Below, piece after piece: positions 21,632-32,682 of a DNA stretch of 64,000 nucleotides. This DNA is from Micrasema longulum. Lineage: Eukaryota; Arthropoda; Insecta; Trichoptera; Brachycentridae. The first letter of the stretch is position 1; the number at the start of each line of letters is the position of its first letter. Made by a program: the position numbers and the translations under genes. The stretch lies in NCBI GenBank assembly GCA_022494885.1, contig JAGVSM010002688.1, positions 62,001-126,000 of the forward strand. The letters run 5' to 3'. Under the pieces are notes generated by a model. That model was not told the origin of the DNA. It ran no database searches and saw nothing but the letters and a program-made list of their open reading frames with translations.

Positions 21632-21770
21632 CCGAATGGTGAATGTCACAATGAAGAAAGTGGTTTTTAAAACCAACTAATGACAGGTCAAAAGCCTATA
21701 AATGCCTAGATGTTCATATTCCCTTCAAAAAATGTTTTTCCTCCCAATTGGATTAATTTCAATTCAAAAT
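21632..21770 (-). mobile_element. FB1 single arm
   Basis: Inverted-orientation arm: CGAATGGTGAATGTCAC, AACCAACTAATGACAGGTC, AATGCCTAGATGTTCATATT. The palindromes are degraded. Confidence 0.75.
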
Positions 21771-21779
21771 AATATTTTC

Positions 21780-21945
21780 GAAACGATAAGCTAATTTTTA
21801 GGCTTGAGACTTGATTTATGACACAGACCTTAGTTGTAAATATGGGGTTTAGTCTGGGTGGTTTACCTTCTAGCATATCAGTAAACATTAAAGCTACAAC
21901 TCCAAGTTGTCTCGGGGTCCTGACCTCCACTATCTGAGGCTTATT
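21780..21945 (-). other. Coding-like fragment, unidentified
   Basis: A minus frame contains VRTPRQLGVVALMFTDMLEG and continues for about 20 more codons, with less Lys/Asn/Phe bias than chance frames nearby. It is preceded on that strand by a CCTCAG that could be a splice acceptor, and an AAGGTAAAC inside could be a donor. I do not recognise the family. It may be an old exon, a transposon fragment or chance. Confidence 0.2.
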
Positions 21946-22167
21946 TCCTTAATTTATTTGAAAGGATATTTGAAACTTTTCCCCTTGGGAGAATATTTCC
22001 ATAAGGGTGAATTCCCTAATTCGACAGAGGTTGAAAGTGTTTATCTTTGTAATCTAGTTCACATATAATGTGTGCGTAGCACAAATATTGATATATTTAT
22101 GTTCAATTACTAAGCCGCGTTTCGTTCGTTCTCTTTTCTGACGTTTCGGAGCGCCCATCATAAAGGT

Positions 22168-22340
22168 TTATTTTTTATTTTACTATATTTTATTTTATTT
22201 TTTTTTATTTTTTTTTATTTTATTTCATTTTATTTTATTTTACTTTATTTTGTTTTATTTTATTTTATTTTATTATATTTTATTTTATTTTATTTTATTT
22301 TATTTTATTTTATTTTATTTTATTTTATTTTATTTTATTT
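22168..22340 (-). repeat. (AAAAT)n tail of Jock-B
   Basis: About 170 bases of TTTTA pentanucleotide on the plus strand, interrupted mainly in the first third. It directly abuts the Jock-B 3' end (GGTTTCCT on the minus strand) and so is the element's tail, probably expanded after insertion. Confidence 0.9.
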
Positions 22341-23280
22341 AGGAAACCATCAGCTCTATATACATTCAATCAAATCATACAATTTTTTTTATACTCCCAG
22401 GAGTTACAATAAACTTATTTTGAGACAGAATAATATTTATATAAAGGTATGGTAATAATAATAATGAAGTATTAAGTAATAATATGTACATAAAACTGAA
22501 ATAAGATAGCAAGCACTTGCTTATACTTATATAAAACAAACAAGTTAAAACAGTTTATAATAAAAATTAATACTAAACATTTATATATAGTAAGAAAAAA
22601 ATATCCGAGGAAAAAGAAGAACTTAAAACTAAATTTCACCTTCCACGTACCTCCTAAAATAATATATTTTTTAATGAATATAGTCATCTTTTAGCGTTTT
22701 ATAGGACTCCGGTAGTCTGTTGTACTCACTCTAAGCAAGGTACAGCAGAGACCTTAGACCATACCTTGTCGTGCGTGATCCAGGTACGTGAATATTTTGA
22801 CTCTGTCGCGTATTATACTGGTGGACGTCACGATTGAAGGTATAACCAATATTCGTGAGATAATCTTTATTTACACCTTGAAGCACCGTTTTTGCAATCT
22901 CATAATACGGTATGACCAAAAATAGGAGAATGTCAGTAAGTTTGTAAATATCTCTGGCATGCGTTTTCATTAGTATACCGTATATGTTTCTAAGAGCTCT
23001 TTTTTGTATTACTTGTATTTCTGATACACATTTTTTTTGGCAAATCCCCAGATGCACGGCAAGTATACCAAATGAGTGTTTCATTGAAAAGTACACTGCA
23101 CGGCGTAGTGAGATCGGAAGAAATCCCATAAACCTATGCATTATACCAGTGATTGAAGAGATTTTAGATAAAACAAAGTGGGAAATCCATGAGAGCTGTA
23201 AATCTATGTAGATTCTCAAATATTTTGTCACGTTAGTTATTTCAAGATAATCATTTCTAAGAGCGAAATTGAGAAAATAT
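22341..23280 (-). mobile_element. Jock-B LINE C-terminus and 3' end
   Basis: An open minus frame from 23,280 to 22,731 encodes the RT thumb and C-terminal region. It includes NDYLEITNVTKYLRIYIDLQ, QVIQKRALRNIYG, THARDIYKLTDIL, YYEIAKTVLQ, HQYNTRQSQNIHVP and TTRYGLRSLLY, then continues past a stop to NRLPES and RRYVEGEI. This is the complete usual end of a Jockey-like ORF2. The palm is truncated away. The residues before DYLEI in the longer open frame come from the neighbouring Jock-H tail. The 3' untranslated part has CTCCTGGGAGTATAA and ends in the (AAAAT)n tail. Confidence 0.85.
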
Positions 23281-23284
23281 ATAT

Positions 23285-23715
23285 ATATTTTTTTAATCAG
23301 TAAGTTATTGTACATTGGGCGGGAAAACGACAAGGATGCTTGAAGAGAGGATAAGGAGGGGAAGGGATATGTATTTTTTTTTTTATGTCTGCTAAGTTAC
23401 AAAATGCATTTTAAGTGTTAATTTTAAATCTGACAGAGTGATGTTTGTGTAGTCTATGTCCTTAAATTTTGTATTGTACGATGAAGTCCTACGAAAAAAT
23501 GCAATTTTTACACACGATGTTTTACTTATTGATACATGAAACATGTGGTACCGTCTACAAATTCTGGCTGGCACATGTATTGTTGTTAAACTAAGTAGTT
23601 CTGCACAGTCAACTATTTCTATCATAATTTTGTGAAAAAGAAGTTGGTCCGCACACACGCTGCGGTTTTCTAAAAAAGTGACTCCATGGTATTCCATTAT
23701 ATGATCGTAATTGAA
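23285..23715 (-). mobile_element. Jock-H LINE C-terminus and 3' end
   Basis: A minus frame gives YHGVTFLENRSVCADQLLFH, CAELLSLTTIHVPAR, RYHMFHVSISKT and FRRTSSYNTKFKDIDYTNI, the usual CR1/Jockey C-terminal series. The 3' untranslated region has TCCTCTCTTCAAGCATCC and CCGCCCAATGTACAATAAC. The same block ends the Jock-H copy at 28,400-28,465, which ties the two together. It abuts Jock-B tail-to-head. Confidence 0.8.
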
Positions 23716-23929
23716 TAATTTCTACTGCGCTATTTTTGTAAAAACCACCTAAATAAATAAATACCCAAGCATATCGTACAGCTTCAGAGCTCATGGACAA
23801 TTGCGATACTAGTTCATTATTTCTTAATATTATATATGGAATTATAATTATAACTTGGAGATAGATAAGAGCACGTCATCAGTTTACAAAAAATTAACAT
23901 CAAGTAGAATAGATAATTTGCCAATTTTA

Positions 23930-24693
23930 TTTTATTTATTTATTTATATAATTTTTTGTACATAATGTTATTTGTACATTGGCGGGCTTATTGTCAAATG
24001 GCAATTTCTTCCAACCAATCAATAAAATAAAAGTTTATTTTTATAATTCAAGGTTCAGAACATATTCAATAGAAAAAAAAATTAAAAAGCTAAAGATATA
24101 TAAAAATATAAATAAACGTATTTGTTTATATATATATATATTATAGGTTATTAAACCTCAAATCAAAACTATTACTCTATGGGAAAAAGGAAAAAAGAGG
24201 AAAAAGGAAAGGAGGAGAGATTCAGGAAGAAAGAGGAGATGTTTCTTCAGACATGATTTAAACAGAGATAATGTAGTAACATCTTTGATGGTGGATGGGA
24301 GATGATTCCACAGTCGAGCCGCATGGAAACTATATGAGTTAGAGAAGAAAGAGAAATTGTGGATGGGTATTAAGAGAGTGCCTTGAGAATTAGAATGAAG
24401 AGGTAAACCATGAACTGATAAGCGTTGAAAATTTTCACGCAGGTATATAGGAGCGTTAGGACTATGAAGTACTTTGAACAGAAGCGAGAGGGAGTAATAG
24501 TCTCTCCGGTGTCTAATTTTGAGCCATTTCAGTTGCCTACGATAATCAGAAATGTGGTCATATTTCCTTAGACCAAAAATGTATCTTATGCATGTATTCT
24601 GAAGTCGTTCAAGTGTATCGTGTTGCTCACAGCTTAAATCAGTCATGGAAACATCAGCGTAATCTAGAATGGGTAGTAGTAATTGCTCATGCT
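23930..24693 (-). mobile_element. Jock-F-related LINE C-terminus, open frame
   Basis: A clean 162-codon minus frame (24,646-24,158), extendable upstream to ILDYADVS, encodes the last part of ORF2: LERLQNTCIRYIFGLRKYDH, YRRQLKWLKIRHRRDYYSLS, FHAARLWNHLPSTIKDV and LSLFKSCLKKHLL. These are conserved C-terminal motifs of Jockey/I-type elements. The 3' region carries GACAATAAGCCCGCC and ends in an (AAAT)n tail at 23,930-23,950. Truncation at 24,693 removes the catalytic palm. Lack of stops suggests a fairly young insertion. Confidence 0.9.
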
Positions 24694-24844
24694 AAAAAAT
24701 AAATAAGTAAAATACTATTTTTATATGTGGAGATAAAGAAAGCGGCTTTATAAATAGAAAAAGATATATAAATCAAATATTTGCTCTGCGAAATATGACA
24801 GAAAAATTTCTGGCTAAACACCAAAAACTTTTGTGCGCATTTTT

Positions 24845-25655
24845 CGATCTGTAAAAATCTGAGTTGACCGAGAAAAGTTGTGGAAAATTTTATCAAAGTA
24901 TGGAGTGAATGGTGACACGGGTTATTGCGTCATTGGATAAGGACTGCACAGCATGTGTGTGAGCAAATGGGTCATTTACAAAGTGGTTTGACTTTCCTAA
25001 AGGAGTAAAACAGGAATGTGTAATGTCACCGTAGTTGTTGAACGTATACTTCGATAACTGCATGAAAGTAAAAGATTTGAGAATGAGAGCAAAACTGAGT
25101 GATACGAGTATCACCCAGGATGTATAGACTGAGAAATATATTGAAAGGAAGGTGAGTGCCGGGAACAGAGTGAACGGTGCACTGAAATCTACCATGGCAA
25201 ACAAATGATTGTCGCAGGAAGCAAAACTAAGAGTTCACAATGTAGTTCTAGTGATGACCCTAATGCATAGGAGTGAAGTATGAAATCGGAAAAATAATTA
25301 TGATAAAAGATTGAATGCTGTCGAAATGTGATCATTCAGACAAATGTGTGGCAAAACGATGTATGATAGGTGCACAAATGTCGAGATCCGCGACTTACGT
25401 AAGGCTAAGACAAGCATTATCGACAGAATCAAGAGAGGGATACTGCGTTGGTTTGGACAAGTAGAGCGAATGGACAGAAACGGCACGATCAAGTCCAACA
25501 AATACTTGAAGATGGACATGTCAATTCGAGTGTATGCATATAGAGGACGTGAAAATGTATGCATATAGAGGACGTGAGGTATGCATGCAAAGACAAAGGC
25601 GTTTTATCCTCTTTGCTTAGCCTTACGGGGAAACGGCGTGATGGTTTGTTTGTTT
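24845..25655 (+). mobile_element. RTE-1 LINE with internal deletion of the catalytic palm
   Basis: The plus strand encodes KLWKILSKYGVNGD, CTACV-ANGSFTKWFDFPKG, VKQECVMSP and LNVYFDNCMK. It then jumps to IERKVSAGNRVNGALKS, SQEAKLRVHNVV, CGKTMYDRCTNVEIRD and RGILRWFGQVERMD. The stretch that should carry YADD is missing between about 25,110 and 25,125, so the RT is dead. The 3' end CCTTACGGGGAAACGGCGTG, then TGGTTTGTTTGTT, matches the ends at 33,650 and 57,240. A 19-base duplication (GCATATAGAGGACGTGA) occurs at 25,538 and 25,560. Several stops and frameshifts. Confidence 0.85.
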
Positions 25656-25659
25656 AAAT

Positions 25660-26045
25660 TCTATTCTGTGATTTTTTGAAGTTGTGTATTTTTAAAAAAA
25701 TACTATGCGTGTGAGGTCATTAGCTATTTTCTGTGATTGTCGGTAACTCTCTATCATTGGTTGTTTCGGAAGAACTTGTGACGTAATTCGAATTAAATAA
25801 TTTTTATAATTTTGATCAACATTTTTGAGAATTTTCGCTGCATAGTTTTCCGTAGCACTGAACTTCTTCATTATTGTAAATAATAATGAGAATTTTGAAA
25901 CTACAAAAGGGACGAATCCCTAATTACAGTACTAATCACTAAGACTAGATATAAAACCACGTTTTGATTATTGTGATATTGTCCTGAATTGAGCTTACAT
26001 CTCCCGAGCGTAAAGCAAGCGTTTTATCAATTATACTAAAGAGGC
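25660..26045. other. Unassigned stretch
   Basis: No recognisable coding or repeat sequence. A SINE-like GAGCGTAAAGCAAGCG run near 26,005 is too weak to call. Confidence 0.4.
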
Positions 26046-26048
26046 AGC

Positions 26049-26578
26049 AATGTTTTGAGTTTATCTAAATGTTTGCAGTTATGCTTGATTTCTTCTATAG
26101 GGAATTTATAAGAACTAAAAAAACTTATTGCGTTATAGTGGGAAAATATTTTGCGCAGCGAATATGGAAGTCTAGGTAATAACAAGGCTTATGGTCTCTT
26201 ATTGGTAAGGGAAGTGGCCATTTTAGTCACTGTGTAACATTCACCATTCTGACTCTGTTTAAACATTGGATCAAAACATCAAAATTAGACAATTGTTTTC
26301 AGGCGTTGCCTAGTAGGCGAACCGGTTCAGCTGAATAAATCGTCCACAAATGATAAAAGTTTCAGCTCATGACTTCACAAAAGTCAATGGATAAAAGATT
26401 TCAGCAAATGTGAATGTTTGAACATAGACAAAATAGTGAATGTTACACAGTGTATAAAGTGGTTACTTAAACCAACCAACGACAGGTTGAAAGTCCTGCA
26501 AGAGCCTAGACTTTTATATTCCCTTATCAAAAAATTTTCCCTCTCTGTTGGTACAAATTTATTTCTAAAAAGGTAGCC
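26049..26578. mobile_element. FB1 foldback element
   Basis: Left terminus AATGTTTTGAGTTTATC at 26,049. Left arm to about 26,300, centre with GTTGCCTAGTAGGCG, right arm to 26,578. Palindromes are degraded in the left arm (AAGTGGCCATTTTAGTCACT) and the right arm (TTACACAGTGTATAAAGTGG). The right outer terminus is lost, so the element is nearly but not fully complete. Confidence 0.85.
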
Positions 26579-26579
26579 T

Positions 26580-27170
26580 TTAAACAAATAATATGTCGCC
26601 GACTTAACTTCCAAAACTCATACGTCCAAAACTTACTTTTTTTCAGGGGAGAGTAAAAACAGTTTTTACTGCAGTGCCGCGATGATTTAAATGTACATTA
26701 TTTTTTTTGATAAAGCAACACTTTGAATATACAAGTTGCAGACACATAGATTATTTGAAAACGCCAAAATAACATTTTTGTCCATTTGTGGACTTGAGAG
26801 TTTTGCAAGTTAGGGTGACGATATTTGAGATTATTCTTTTACGTAATATTTTGTCGAGAGATTTTTCTTATTTTTCGAGTTTAGCACGTTTGAAAAATTT
26901 TTCACGTTCATCTGGAGAAACGATTTCGATTTTTTAGTCTTGAGGGTAAAAAGCCATGTGCTCAATTATGAAAATATTGAGTTCAATTATATTTTTCAAG
27001 GTAAGGTAAATATTTACAATAACAAGATTACATTTTTAACAAATATTTTTTTAAAAACTTACATAATATGTTGTTTGCATAAATTTACGGATTATATCAT
27101 GTTGTCCCTTTTTCATGATTGTAAATAAATATTGTAAAATAAACATAAAACAATTATATTCTATTATAAT
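26580..27170. other. Unassigned AT-rich stretch
   Basis: A 62-codon plus frame (26,940-27,128) has no recognisable domain. No repeats were seen. Confidence 0.5.
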
Positions 27171-27175
27171 GAATA

Positions 27176-27302
27176 ACCGGGTTGTGGTCCCGTGGCTAGT
27201 GTCTCGAACTCATGGACCTAAGGTCCGTAGTTTGAATCGAATTTGAATTTTCTAATAGTGAGTTATTTTTAACTCGTTGAAAATGGCCCTCAAAATTTAA
27301 TA
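27176..27302 (+). mobile_element. SINE-1, tRNA-derived
   Basis: Head GGGTTGTGGTCCCGTGGCTA, an ATGGACC / GGTCCGT hairpin, B-box remnant TTTGAATCGAA, then the body with AACTCGTTGAAAATGGCC. An AT-rich tail follows. Confidence 0.85.
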
Positions 27303-27339
27303 TTTGGGTAAATTAAATAGCAAATATTTCAAAAAAAAA

Positions 27340-27485
27340 AAACCACGATGTAATGGTTGCGATGCTTGAGTTCCATTTCCGACATGGTTGATATAAAATA
27401 TTTATTTAAATGGGTATTTTTACACTAGAATATTTCATAGTCCCCGAACTGACACCTGAAGCGTTAGACTGATAATCTTAAATTT
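27340..27485 (+). mobile_element. SINE-4, partial
   Basis: Head remnant ACGATGTAATGGTTGCGA and TCCATTTCCGAC (B box lost), then the body TAGAATATTTCATAGTCCCC and CCTGAAGCGTTAGACTG. The inner part and tail are missing, and Jock-H sequence follows directly. Confidence 0.75.
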
Positions 27486-27494
27486 TTGTTATTT

Positions 27495-28697
27495 ATTTTT
27501 ATTTTAAGAGTCTCCACCTCTTCTCAAAGTTCTATCTTGGGACCATTTAAAAAAAAGTTCATGTGATTTACCTCTCATGGTACAGAGGGGATAAAACATA
27601 GTTATTTTCGCAGATAATACGTCTCTAATATTTATAATAAATAGAAAAGCTAATGATTTTCAAGAAGTGAATGATACACTTTTGAAAATTAAAAAAAAAT
27701 AAATGCAAATAATTTTATATTAAATGCCAAAAAAACAAAATATATTCTATTTGCTGTATCCAACGTAAAAAATGTTGAAAACACACAAAACATATAATTC
27801 TAGATCCCAATAGGCAAGTTTTTGTTAAAAACGTAGTTTCCCCATCTCTCACGATAGATTCAACCCTACAGTGGGCCTCTCATATAAAAGCTTTAGCTGC
27901 AAGACTTAGTGCAGTAGCAAACGCTGTCAGGAAGATCAGGCTAATAACGGATGTAGTTACAGCGAGAACAGTCTATTTGAGCTTTTTATACACTTTTATG
28001 TCTTAAAGCATTTAAATGTGGGGTCGGGCTGCCAAAATTTCCGCAGTTTTTTTTTGCAAAAAAGGGCAGTGAGAGGTATGTATAACTTACATTGTCGCGA
28101 TTTTTTAAGAAAGCTTTTTAAGAACTAAACATTATGACGGTATGTTTTTAGTATATTTATGAGAATATTATTTATGTGCGTAAAAATATATATATAAATA
28201 TATATATATATATATTTTAATATCGGAAAACATAATTACAAAACTAGAAGTAAAGACAAACTAGGTATCCTGAAATTAAAGCTGAGTAACACACGAAATT
28301 TTCAGTGTAAAATACAAAATTCAAAGATATAGATTACATAAACATCGCTCATTATGTTACTTATCGGACATTATAATAATAAATATGTACATCTCTCTTC
28401 CCCTCTTTATCCTCTCTTCAAGCATCCTTGTCCTAATCCCGCCCAATTTACAATAACTTACAGTTCTAAAAAAAAATAAGAAATCTTTGATAATTGAAAA
28501 ATATTTACAAGTACATGAAAATAACATTTTTATATGTATAAACTTATATGTGTTTATTTAATATGCAATATATTTTCTTAACGAACTTTGTATACTTTGT
28601 GAAATTATGTTATTAGTTCTGAGTTTATACACTTTATCTGTTTGTTTACTAAAAATATGTTTGTAGAACTGTTGTTTTCCCAAATAAAATAAAATAA
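27495..28697 (+). mobile_element. Jock-H LINE from RT palm to 3' end, decayed
   Basis: With several frameshifts the plus strand encodes SSILGP, then a worn catalytic box (FADNTSLIF, second Asp replaced by Asn). NDTLLKIKK, PSLTIDSTLQWASHIKALAA, RLSAVANAVRKIRLITD, ARTVYLSFLYTLMS and LQKRAVRGMYNLHCRDFLRK follow. The order fits a Jockey/CR1 ORF2 from palm to thumb. The 3' untranslated region shares TCTTCAAGCATCCTTGTCC with the copy at 23,320 and ends CCCAAATAAAATAAAATAAA at 28,697. An AT microsatellite lies at 28,175-28,220. The element is non-functional. Confidence 0.85.
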
Positions 28698-28699
28698 AT

Positions 28700-29690
28700 G
28701 CTAACAAGGAAGATAGCAGTATATGGAACTGACAATATTTTTTTATTTGTGTTAATTTATTTTATAATTTTTAAAATGTGTTTTTATTTATTGAAACTTG
28801 ACTATCCCTTTGTGTTGTTTTGTTTATTAACATAAACCTAAATTGACGTTCAATAAGCGTGTAAATAATACCTTCATTGAAGAAAAAAAAAACTTTAGTA
28901 AATTAAGGAGTTACAGAAATTGAGTTAATGGCTAAAAGACCTAATTGTTCTTCATTGCGCTATTAAATTTCTCTGTTATTTGGAATTTACTAAAACTTAA
29001 CCGAATCAAATGTCTGATGTTTAATGCCGTAACCCCCTCTTCCTCATACTTGATTCATCCCCTCCCCAAACTTCTTACCCCCTCCAAAACCCCTCATTAA
29101 TCTCCAACATACAAATTCCCGTGACGTCGAAATGATAGATGTTCTATTTTCCCCACACAATCATTTTTAACGACGAAAAAGTTAAAGAATTATTTTGTGT
29201 TAATAAATAAGTAAAATTTTAAAAATAACTTAAAGTAATGAAGAAAGAAAAAGAAAGAAAAAATTAACGTGTTACCAAACAAAATTTAAAATAGTTAGTT
29301 GAATACAAGAGTGAGACGTTTGCTCAAATTACTGCTAATGGAAAAAGATTTTTTGAATTAATGACAGTTTTTAATCTGAAGTAATGTAATAAAATGTGGT
29401 ATAATACGTAATGTTTTTCAAATAAAATTATGATTAATGCAGGTTAAGTATAAAAAAACTAAGCATTATTTAAAATCCTGGTAACGAGTTATATGCTTAT
29501 AATCATTATCAGTATGTTTTCCTATTCATATTAATGTTTAATTTCTTAATTACTAACGCTATATTTTATAATTTATATTTATCCTTAAATTTTTCTTACT
29601 ATCGGTATGTTTTCTAATTTAAAATAATTATTCTCAATTTTTTTATGTTTTTATTCAACTATTTTTTTAATTTTTTTAATTTTATTTTTT
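28700..29690. other. Unassigned AT-rich stretch
   Basis: No coding sequence. A C-rich strip lies at 29,030-29,100 (CCCCTCT, CCCCTCCCC, CCCCCTCC). Short related segments with GTATGTTTTCCTA recur near 29,513, 29,605 and 30,640-30,700, on both sides of Jock-I. Confidence 0.5.
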
Positions 29691-30625
29691 TAATTTTTTA
29701 AAGTTTTATTCATTTTAACAAATAAGTAACATACATAATTGTATTTTGGTCCCGCAAAGCCGAAGCTTGTCTGCGGGTTAAATTAGTAAGTACATAGTTT
29801 AATAATAATTGAAGAATAAAATATATTTATACACTTAAGTTTCACTTGCTGTTTAATAATTTTTGACTATTTTTTTTAATGAAATTAGGTTTTTTCTTCA
29901 CGATTTTTGGCTGGTATTAAATTGTACAGTTTTGGTACTACACTACCCATTGTTCTGTCACCATAGTAGTTTTTCTGTCGTGGTACCATCAGCTGCTGTG
30001 CTGATACTTGTCGGGTCATGATCTGGTGGTTTATTTTGGATTTAAAATTGCAATCCAGGAAATGATCTGTCATTATCTCATACTGACACTGTTTGTTTAT
30101 TGGCAAAACGTTAACAAAATCAAATAATATTTTATTGTTGTCTTTTGCCTCATTCTTTATTTTTACAGGTACGATAATTTTTAAAATTTGTACCTGTAAG
30201 TTCAAGACTCTATCCGTATAAGATTTAAAACTTAGTCCCCATATTCTTAATCCATATTGAAAAATTGGGTCAACTAGCCCCAAGTAAACTAGTCTCAGCA
30301 CTAGGTATGGTATGTATGGTTTTAAATGGTACATGTTAAGTTGGCAAACTCTTAGCTTATTGCAAACATTTTTTATCTGTTCTTCCCAATTAAAAGTGGA
30401 ACCTATAATAATACCTAAATACTTATATTTTGATACGTGATCTATTTTTGTGCATTTGCAGTCTTGCAGATTGATATGCAAGCATTCGTGAGTGTGTGCA
30501 TATATAGACAAATCTTCTTTTGGTCTATTATATGGGGACATAATGTGCAACGCTTTTGTTTTTTTATATTTATTGTTAGGCTATAATCATGTGACCATCT
30601 TAAATTTGATTAAAATCCGATTGCA
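29690..30625 (-). mobile_element. Jock-I LINE C-terminus and 3' end, long open frame
   Basis: An uninterrupted minus frame runs from about 30,605 to 29,885 (about 240 codons): LTINIKKTKALHIM, VSKYKYLGIIIGSTFNWEEQ, HLKPYIPYLVLRLVYLGLVD, YGLRIWG and LNLQVQILKIIVP. It then reads LFDFVNVLPI, ARQ-like TRQVSAQQLMVPRQ, YGDRTMGSVVPKLYNLIP. This covers the RT region after the catalytic palm to the natural C-terminus of a Jockey-like ORF2. One stop lies further upstream. The 3' untranslated region contains AAGCTTCGGCTTTGCGGG and ends in A-rich repeats near 29,690. It is 5'-truncated at about 30,625. The open frame suggests little decay. Confidence 0.85.
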
Positions 30626-31190
30626 GTTATATTATTATGTTATGTTTCCTTATTTATATTTATGACTCAATTTTTATTATTATTACCTGCATGTTTTCTT
30701 ATTTATATTTATTTAGTTTTTTTTAATGTTATTAATATTTTTCGAATTTATTAAGCATCATTTAATGTAATAAAAAAACACATGTAAAAAAGAAGGTTTT
30801 TTCTAAACACGAAAATTTCCTTGCTAGTCGGGACCTGAAACAAAGAAACTTCTTTAGAAAAGAAAAAAGAAAGAAAAAAAAATTCAGCAGGACTTTAATT
30901 TAGAACTAGAGTGTAAATATTTTTGAAAAATAAACAAAAAAAGGAGCGCATTATAAAGCATTAAATATAAAACAAATTTCAGAGTCAGATAAAATTTGAT
31001 ATAAAAAATGTTTTCGTGAGTGAGAATGCTAAGATTCTTGAAAATCCATGAAAAATTACAAAACTAATTTTATCAAAAACGGACCACTTTGGACAAGTTC
31101 ACGACCTCACTAGTTCTTCCGACACAATTAACGTTTTAATATATTTTGGTTTACGGAAATCCAACTGATTAATCAACAAAACTCACTCAA
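30626..31190. other. Unassigned AT-rich stretch
   Basis: No gene or repeat family recognised. Confidence 0.5.
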
Positions 31191-31192
31191 GG

Positions 31193-31268
31193 CAGGCGCC
31201 GTGGCCCAGTTGGTTGGACGGTTCTCTGTGAAACTGGCGTCGCGGGTTCGATTCCCGCCAGTTGCAAG
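31193..31268 (+). mobile_element. SINE-2 head, tRNA-derived
   Basis: A tRNA-like block with A box GTGGCCCAGTTGGTTGG and a perfect T-arm GCGGG-TTCGATT-CCCGC. It shares GTGAAACTGGCGTCGCGGGT with the minus-strand copy at 34,258-34,325. The acceptor stem does not pair well, so I favour a SINE over a functional tRNA. Downstream body is not defined. Confidence 0.65.
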
Positions 31269-31269
31269 A

Positions 31270-31875
31270 AAAAAATCCAAGAAAGTAATTCTACGTTCGA
31301 AGTTATATATTATGCAAGTGAAATAGTATCTACAAATATCTACAAATTGTATGTTTTTGAATGTGTTTATTTGTTCAATTACCCCATAAAATAAATATAT
31401 TATCTATTATATATCATTCTATCAAAATTGTATTTCGTTTGTGTAACACCCTGCGATTCTGTTGTTAACAATTTTGATTCAACTTCGCACACAAAACTGT
31501 ATTCTGCACTACGCCTGGACAGGAAAAATAAAGATTATCTTGAACAACTAAACGCAATTGACAAAGAGAATTGAAAACAAAATTCTTTCAAGTACAATAT
31601 CCTGAAAATCCTTGGAATGTCAAATTTTATTTCACTAAGAATTGTTTATTAAGCCGACATTCTTAATGCTTCGAAAAAGAACCTGAACGCGTTTGTTGAA
31701 ACTCTTTTTTACTCTTGGGTACCGTTTACACGAGTACAATTCCGTAGATAAAACAGTATTTTCGTAACCCTGCTCCTTGAACAGTTATGACCGCGCAGGA
31801 TAGGACGCTGGGACAATACGAAAATTTGACCGTGATTAACACATGAGGGCAGCTACAAAAAAGACACGACGATAT
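31270..31875. other. Unassigned, with short repeat matches
   Basis: 31,475-31,530 shares AAAACTGTATTCT and CAGGAAAAATAAAG-type sequence with 5,550 and 55,990. 31,718-31,760 (TTTACACGAGTACAATTCC) resembles one arm of the inverted repeat at 34,000-34,040. No coding sequence is supported, and the 81-codon minus frame at 31,726-31,971 spans these repeats. Confidence 0.4.
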
Positions 31876-31877
31876 TT

Positions 31878-32600
31878 CGCACCTTTGGGACGAAAACGAT
31901 TCATTAAAAAAACCATCTTTTTCGGAAATTGCGAAAAAAGTTTGTTTCGTATTTTTCGAAGTAAACACCAAATTTTGAATTACAAACTATACCGAAGATT
32001 TTTAACTATGAATCTATGAAAAAAAATCGTTATTAAAACAAACTTGTTCAGGTTCAAATAAGACAATTATTTAATGAGATTGAAAAAGAACAAACAAAAG
32101 CACTTTGATAAAAAATATAATGACATAATTTTTAAAAGGTCAGATCAGGTAACTAAAAACAAGTTTTTTTTAATTTACGAAATGACATAAAAGTAAATAA
32201 GTCATTGAGATTTTTGATAATTTAAATAATAAAATGACATTAACTTAAATAGTTCACTGAACTTATCAGTAAGTAGGAACGAAACAATCACAATGCTTAA
32301 TTGGTCATTTTAACATTAAAAAAATAAAGCAAACATGCCATTTGTATCGGAAGAAAATCGACTTATCCGGCTTTTGGTCACTATAATATGATTGTCTGCG
32401 TTGCGTCCTTTACACCGCAATAACACAACACTAATTGGATCGCTTCCGTACTGACACGGAATCTAAATTCTCTGAGTAATAAAGAGACCGATGTAACGGT
32501 TTTGTCCTATTCGCACCCGAATGTTGCGTTTTGTTAAATGCAGAAAGATCGATAATACTCGTATTCATTGAAGTCGTTTTATGATTGTAACCTGTTTTCA
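31878..32600 (+). mobile_element. M6 inverted-terminal-repeat element, copy 1
   Basis: The left end CGCACCTTTGGGACGAAAAC equals the right end of the opposite-orientation copy at 51,211-51,770. Homology continues through TAGTTCACTGAACTT-type sequence, GGAACGAAACAATCACAA and the GTACTGACACGGAATC / TTTTGTCCTATTCGCACC block to about 32,600. The right terminus here is too diverged to place. No transposase frame; the 90-codon minus frame at 32,431-32,703 is repeat-derived. Confidence 0.75.
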
Positions 32601-32682
32601 GCTTTTTTTGTACGGTCGTTTGCATTTTAAAAAGCCAATTGGTCTGAGCGAGTTCACTAAAAATATTATTCATTTTAAACCA

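Noticed and set aside
25298..25568. 88-codon and 74-codon antiparallel frames
   Set aside because: The minus frame is the shadow of RTE-1 coding sequence on the plus strand.
31193..31268. Functional tRNA gene
   Set aside because: The T-arm is perfect, but the acceptor stem does not pair and a diverged second copy at 34,258 shares the same head, so it is a SINE.
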